Assembly (NCBI GenBank): GCA_024401305.1
Contig: JAKSLI010000039.1
Span: 1-32,588, forward strand
Length of the DNA stretch: 32,588 bases
From: Bacteroidaceae bacterium
GTDB taxonomy: Bacteria > Bacteroidota > Bacteroidia > Bacteroidales > Bacteroidaceae
Direction of reading: 5' to 3'
The position numbers were made by a program, and so were the translations under genes. Below, one piece after another: positions 30,011 through 32,588 of the stretch (its first letter is position 1; every line of letters begins with the position of its first letter). Below the pieces are notes generated by a model that searched no databases, had not been told where the DNA came from, and worked only from the letters and a program-made list of their open reading frames with translations.

Positions 30011-30030
30011 CCCAACGGATAACCGTTGGG
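30011..30030 (-). promoter_or_regulatory. Intercistronic GC-rich stem-loop before the OB-repeat gene
   Basis: The arms CCCAACGG (30011-30018) and CCGTTGGG (30023-30030) form a perfect 8-base-pair stem with a four-base loop. On the - strand the stem is followed by GCCCAACC rather than a T-tract, so it is not a standard terminator. It sits about 34 bases before the OB-repeat lipoprotein start. The adjoining TTGGG (30006-30010) could pair with CCCAA (30011-30015) instead, giving a competing structure. Confidence 0.65.
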
Positions 30031-30051
30031 AATAATCATGCATTACGAATT

Positions 30052-30924
30052 TTAATTTGCTGGCTTTACGTCGTTGAGGTCGCGGATGAGTACCTGCCAT
30101 GTGTCGTTGTAGCGAGTAAAGACGCCAGTGATGTTGAGCTTGCCTTCAGGGAGAGTCTCTGCTGCGAAGCGTGCGTAGGTGCTTGTGCGGATTTGGAGAG
30201 AAGCCTGCGCAATGTTCTTGCCGGCAGTCTCATCCTTGAGATAGCGTGGAACGCAGTTTGCAGCGTCCTTCTCAGCCTCAGGAGCGTAAGTGGCAAGACC
30301 AGCCTTCTGGAAGCTGACGTTCTTGAGAGTCATGAGCTTGCCGCTGTTTGATTCGAGGTAAGCCTGATCCTTGATTCTGCTAAGGTCAAAATCAGAAGCC
30401 TGTACATTATCCTTATAACCTACGCGCTTGTAGTGCTGCTGCCAGAGGCGAGCATTCATACGGCTGACGTATGTCTTTCCGTTTGCATTGGTATAAGGAG
30501 TACCGATTTCAGGCTGCTTGCCATAACCGCCAATGTAGAGGTCCTTGAGTTCAACAATGATCTCAGCACCAACAGGAAGTGCGCCATAAAGACCGCCCTG
30601 TGAGATGCAGATGAGAATGCCTTCGTCAGACTCGTCCTCGACAGATATTTCGCTGTAGATATTGCCCTGGATGTCATTGCCAGTCACCCAGCAACGAAGC
30701 TGCGTAGGCTCTGTGATCTGCTTGTAAGCATTGGCAGAGGCAAAGATGGTCGGAGAATATTTCGTCTTGAGGTCGGCAATGGTGATGCGGTTTGTCTCCT
30801 GCAAGTCCTTGTTGCCGTAAGCGTCATTCATCTGCTGCTCTGTGATTTCATCGTAGCCGCCGTCCATACATGATGTGAGGGCGAAGCTTGCAAGAATGCC
30901 TGCTATGAATAGTAGTTTTTTCAT
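30052..30924 (-). CDS. DUF5689-type lipoprotein
   Basis: This is a 290-residue lipoprotein with lipobox L-T-S-C (Cys19). It shows the pattern I associate with DUF5689: an N-terminal T-I-A-D-L-K-T-K-Y segment, a strand run RCWVTGNDIQGNIYSEISVEDE, GGLYGALPVGAEIIVELKDLYIGGYG, and a C-terminal half with KLMTLKNVSFQKAG and a final strand G-V-F-T-R-Y-N-D-T-W-Q-V-L-I-R. The repeated strand/turn layout suggests OB-like folds, which would match its neighbour. It lies 22 bases downstream of a TonB-dependent receptor gene, the usual arrangement in Bacteroidetes. Presumably it is a surface accessory of that receptor. The ligand is unknown and the family number is from memory. Confidence 0.78.
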   Translation of the reverse strand: MKKLLFIAGILASFALTSCMDGGYDEITEQQMNDAYGNKDLQETNRITIADLKTKYSPTIFASANAYKQITEPTQLRCWVTGNDIQGNIYSEISVEDESDEGILICISQGGLYGALPVGAEIIVELKDLYIGGYGKQPEIGTPYTNANGKTYVSRMNARLWQQHYKRVGYKDNVQASDFDLSRIKDQAYLESNSGKLMTLKNVSFQKAGLATYAPEAEKDAANCVPRYLKDETAGKNIAQASLQIRTSTYARFAAETLPEGKLNITGVFTRYNDTWQVLIRDLNDVKPAN

Positions 30925-30946
30925 AATCTTTCGTTTGTTTTGACAA

Positions 30947-32588
30947 TTAGAACTTGTAAGCGATGTTAAGCATTCCGTTCATGCCATAAGCGTAGAACTT
31001 CATAGGATTCTTTGAGAAGACGTATGTTCTGTTGCCGCCAGAAGCCTTGCGGTCGGAACGGCTCTGCTCGTAACCGCCAGTAACGAGGTTCTGGTTGTTG
31101 AGGAGGTTTGTGAGAGAGAGGTTGATGGAAACGGAACCTTTCTTCAAACGGATATTGCGACCGACAGAGGCATCAATCATCCAACCGCCATGTCCCTTAG
31201 ACTGAGCGTCGTAGATGTAGTTGCCTTCGTTGTCCTTGTTGTCACTCTCCTGTACAACCTTGTCGAAGCGGTTATAGCAAGAATATGAGAGGAAGATGCG
31301 GTCGTACCAGTTGGCGTTGAGATCGATGTACCAGCCTTGGTTAGCATAAGAAAGACCGATGCTTGTAGCTGTGAGAGGAGTTCCGCTTTCACGGATGTCC
31401 TTTGTATAGCAATGCATGCCTGTCTTGTTTCCGCTTGTTGACTGCATTGTTGTCACGGTAGCGTCGTTGAGATAGAGGGCATCAGAGATTGTGCCGAAGA
31501 GCTTGAGTGCAAGAGAGCTTGTAAGCTTGATGCGGGCAGCAGCCTCGATACCGTAATATTCCTTCTTGAGGTCTGTGAGGCTCACATACATGAAACCGCT
31601 GTAGTCAGCATTTGATGTTGCGTCATAGTAGAAGTTCTGCCATTCGGAAACGTTTGACAAGTGGCTGAAATAACCTGTAACATTGAACTTCACGTTTGAA
31701 TTCTGGTACTGAAGACCGAGCTCAGAGCTGAAGATTTTCTCGTTGTGGAGATTTGTCACGAAGTCGTTGCACATTTCAGGTGACATGAAAGCAACGGAAG
31801 CGAGAGGGGCCTTGATGTCATAGCCCGCGCCAAGAGTCAATGTAGCGCCACTGAAGATGCCGATGTTCGAGCCGAACTTAACACCACCGTCAAGGAAGTT
31901 TGCTGTCTCGCCTGTGCCGTAGGAATTGTCCTTGCAGATACCGTTCTGCATGTAACCTGTGCGATTCATGCCTGTATAGCCTACACGACCAGCAAGATTG
32001 AAGTTGATGCTGCGCATTGTGCGACTGTAGTTTGCCCAGAGATTGCCCTTTGTCACATTGAGAGCATAGTCATACTGCATCTTGTCGCCTTCCTTGACAA
32101 CGGCATTAGGGTTGCGAAGGTCGTACTGAACCTCGTCGGCAGTAGCACTATACTTACTCATTGCGTAAGTGTTGATATTGTGGAAAGTAGTGGCTCCGAG
32201 CATATCGCCCATAGTGAGGTAATGGCGGTTGCTGCTCTTTGCCGCGCTAAGACCAGCGTTGACAATATCCTTTGGCGTGAGCTGCCAGTTGAGCGCTGTA
32301 GAAAGCGAAGCCTGGAGCTGGTCGTTGTGCTTCTTCTGGAGGTAGTACATAGCGTCCTGACCTTGCTGACTCACACCACGGTTTGAAGCATAGAGCTGAT
32401 CCCAGTTGAGCTGACGGTTAGCCTTGTCGCCTGAAAGGAAGTCGTAAGCGAGCTGCCATTCAGCAAGCTGAAGCTCGTTGTACTCGCCACCCCAAACATT
32501 GTAGAAGTTGCTTGGAAGACGCTTGTAATAGTTTGGATGAGGATTGTCGGAGTTGTTGTAGTTGAGCTTTGTGCCAGAATACATCGAG
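30947..32588 (-). CDS. TonB-dependent outer-membrane receptor, C-terminal beta-barrel (partial at the window edge)
   Basis: The frame is open to the right edge, so the start, signal peptide and plug lie outside the window; about 546 residues are visible. They show alternating amphipathic strands with aromatic girdles (for example SIGLSYANQGWYIDLNANWYDRIF and SISINLSLTNLL-like strands), the segment LSLTNLLNNQNLVTGGYEQSR, typical of the last strands of TonB receptors, and a terminal NIAYKF ending in Phe. It is the first visible gene of a - strand operon with the DUF5689 and OB-repeat lipoproteins and has no SusD neighbour. It is therefore probably not a SusC-type glycan transporter. The transported ligand is unknown. 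Confidence 0.88.
   Translation of the reverse strand, partial: SMYSGTKLNYNNSDNPHPNYYKRLPSNFYNVWGGEYNELQLAEWQLAYDFLSGDKANRQLNWDQLYASNRGVSQQGQDAMYYLQKKHNDQLQASLSTALNWQLTPKDIVNAGLSAAKSSNRHYLTMGDMLGATTFHNINTYAMSKYSATADEVQYDLRNPNAVVKEGDKMQYDYALNVTKGNLWANYSRTMRSINFNLAGRVGYTGMNRTGYMQNGICKDNSYGTGETANFLDGGVKFGSNIGIFSGATLTLGAGYDIKAPLASVAFMSPEMCNDFVTNLHNEKIFSSELGLQYQNSNVKFNVTGYFSHLSNVSEWQNFYYDATSNADYSGFMYVSLTDLKKEYYGIEAAARIKLTSSLALKLFGTISDALYLNDATVTTMQSTSGNKTGMHCYTKDIRESGTPLTATSIGLSYANQGWYIDLNANWYDRIFLSYSCYNRFDKVVQESDNKDNEGNYIYDAQSKGHGGWMIDASVGRNIRLKKGSVSINLSLTNLLNNQNLVTGGYEQSRSDRKASGGNRTYVFSKNPMKFYAYGMNGMLNIAYKF

Noticed and set aside
29977-30039. An upstream start at 30039 for the OB-repeat lipoprotein
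   Set aside because: The added 21 residues include the hairpin sequence and precede a full lipoprotein signal; ATG 29976 is chosen.

Overview
The window looks like a chromosomal segment from a Bacteroidales bacterium, most likely Prevotella or a close relative. The reasons are: SusC/SusD outer-membrane pairs; lipoproteins with short signal peptides ending in (L/F/T)-x-S-C; promoters of the Bacteroides type (TTTG, about 20 bases, TAnnTTTG); start codons without Shine-Dalgarno sequences; and AT-rich spacers between genes with strongly biased, C-ending codons. The genus is inferred from style, not from a marker gene.

Region 1 (1-17,816, + strand) is one long apparent operon. It holds a four-domain fasciclin (FAS1) lipoprotein, SusC, SusD, two more FAS1 lipoproteins, a second SusC and a second SusD, closed by a strong bidirectional terminator. 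It encodes no carbohydrate-active enzyme and no regulator. It resembles a polysaccharide-utilisation locus in which FAS1 lipoproteins take the place of the usual surface glycan-binding proteins. The ligand is unknown.

Region 2 (17,817-22,157, - strand) reads GH3 glycosidase, YbaK/ProX-type aminoacyl-tRNA deacylase, then two tandem paralogous deoxynucleoside kinases. A GH43-family glycosidase (22,378-24,459, +) is transcribed divergently from the GH3 gene, and each has a near-perfect Bacteroides promoter. The two glycosidases probably act on a hemicellulose-type polysaccharide.

Region 3 (24,460-28,152) is housekeeping and transport: a GatB/YqeY-domain protein (-), then an MgtC/SapB membrane protein, an NSS-family sodium symporter and NadD (+). 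It is bounded by terminators and includes a REP-like palindrome.

Region 4 (28,153-32,588, - strand, running off the right edge) is a TonB-dependent receptor (partial), a DUF5689-type lipoprotein and a lipoprotein with three tandem OB-fold-like repeats. It looks like a second, non-SusCD uptake locus.

The most unusual structural feature is that many spacers are built from degenerate tandem arrays of 7-, 8- or 9-base units. These often begin exactly at the preceding stop codon and end at the next start codon. The nonamer consensus is shared by two spacers about 8 kb apart. This regularity is not explained by the genes and is my main candidate for something undescribed, together with the FAS1-SusCD compound locus. 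No tRNA, rRNA, CRISPR array, transposase gene or phage gene was seen.
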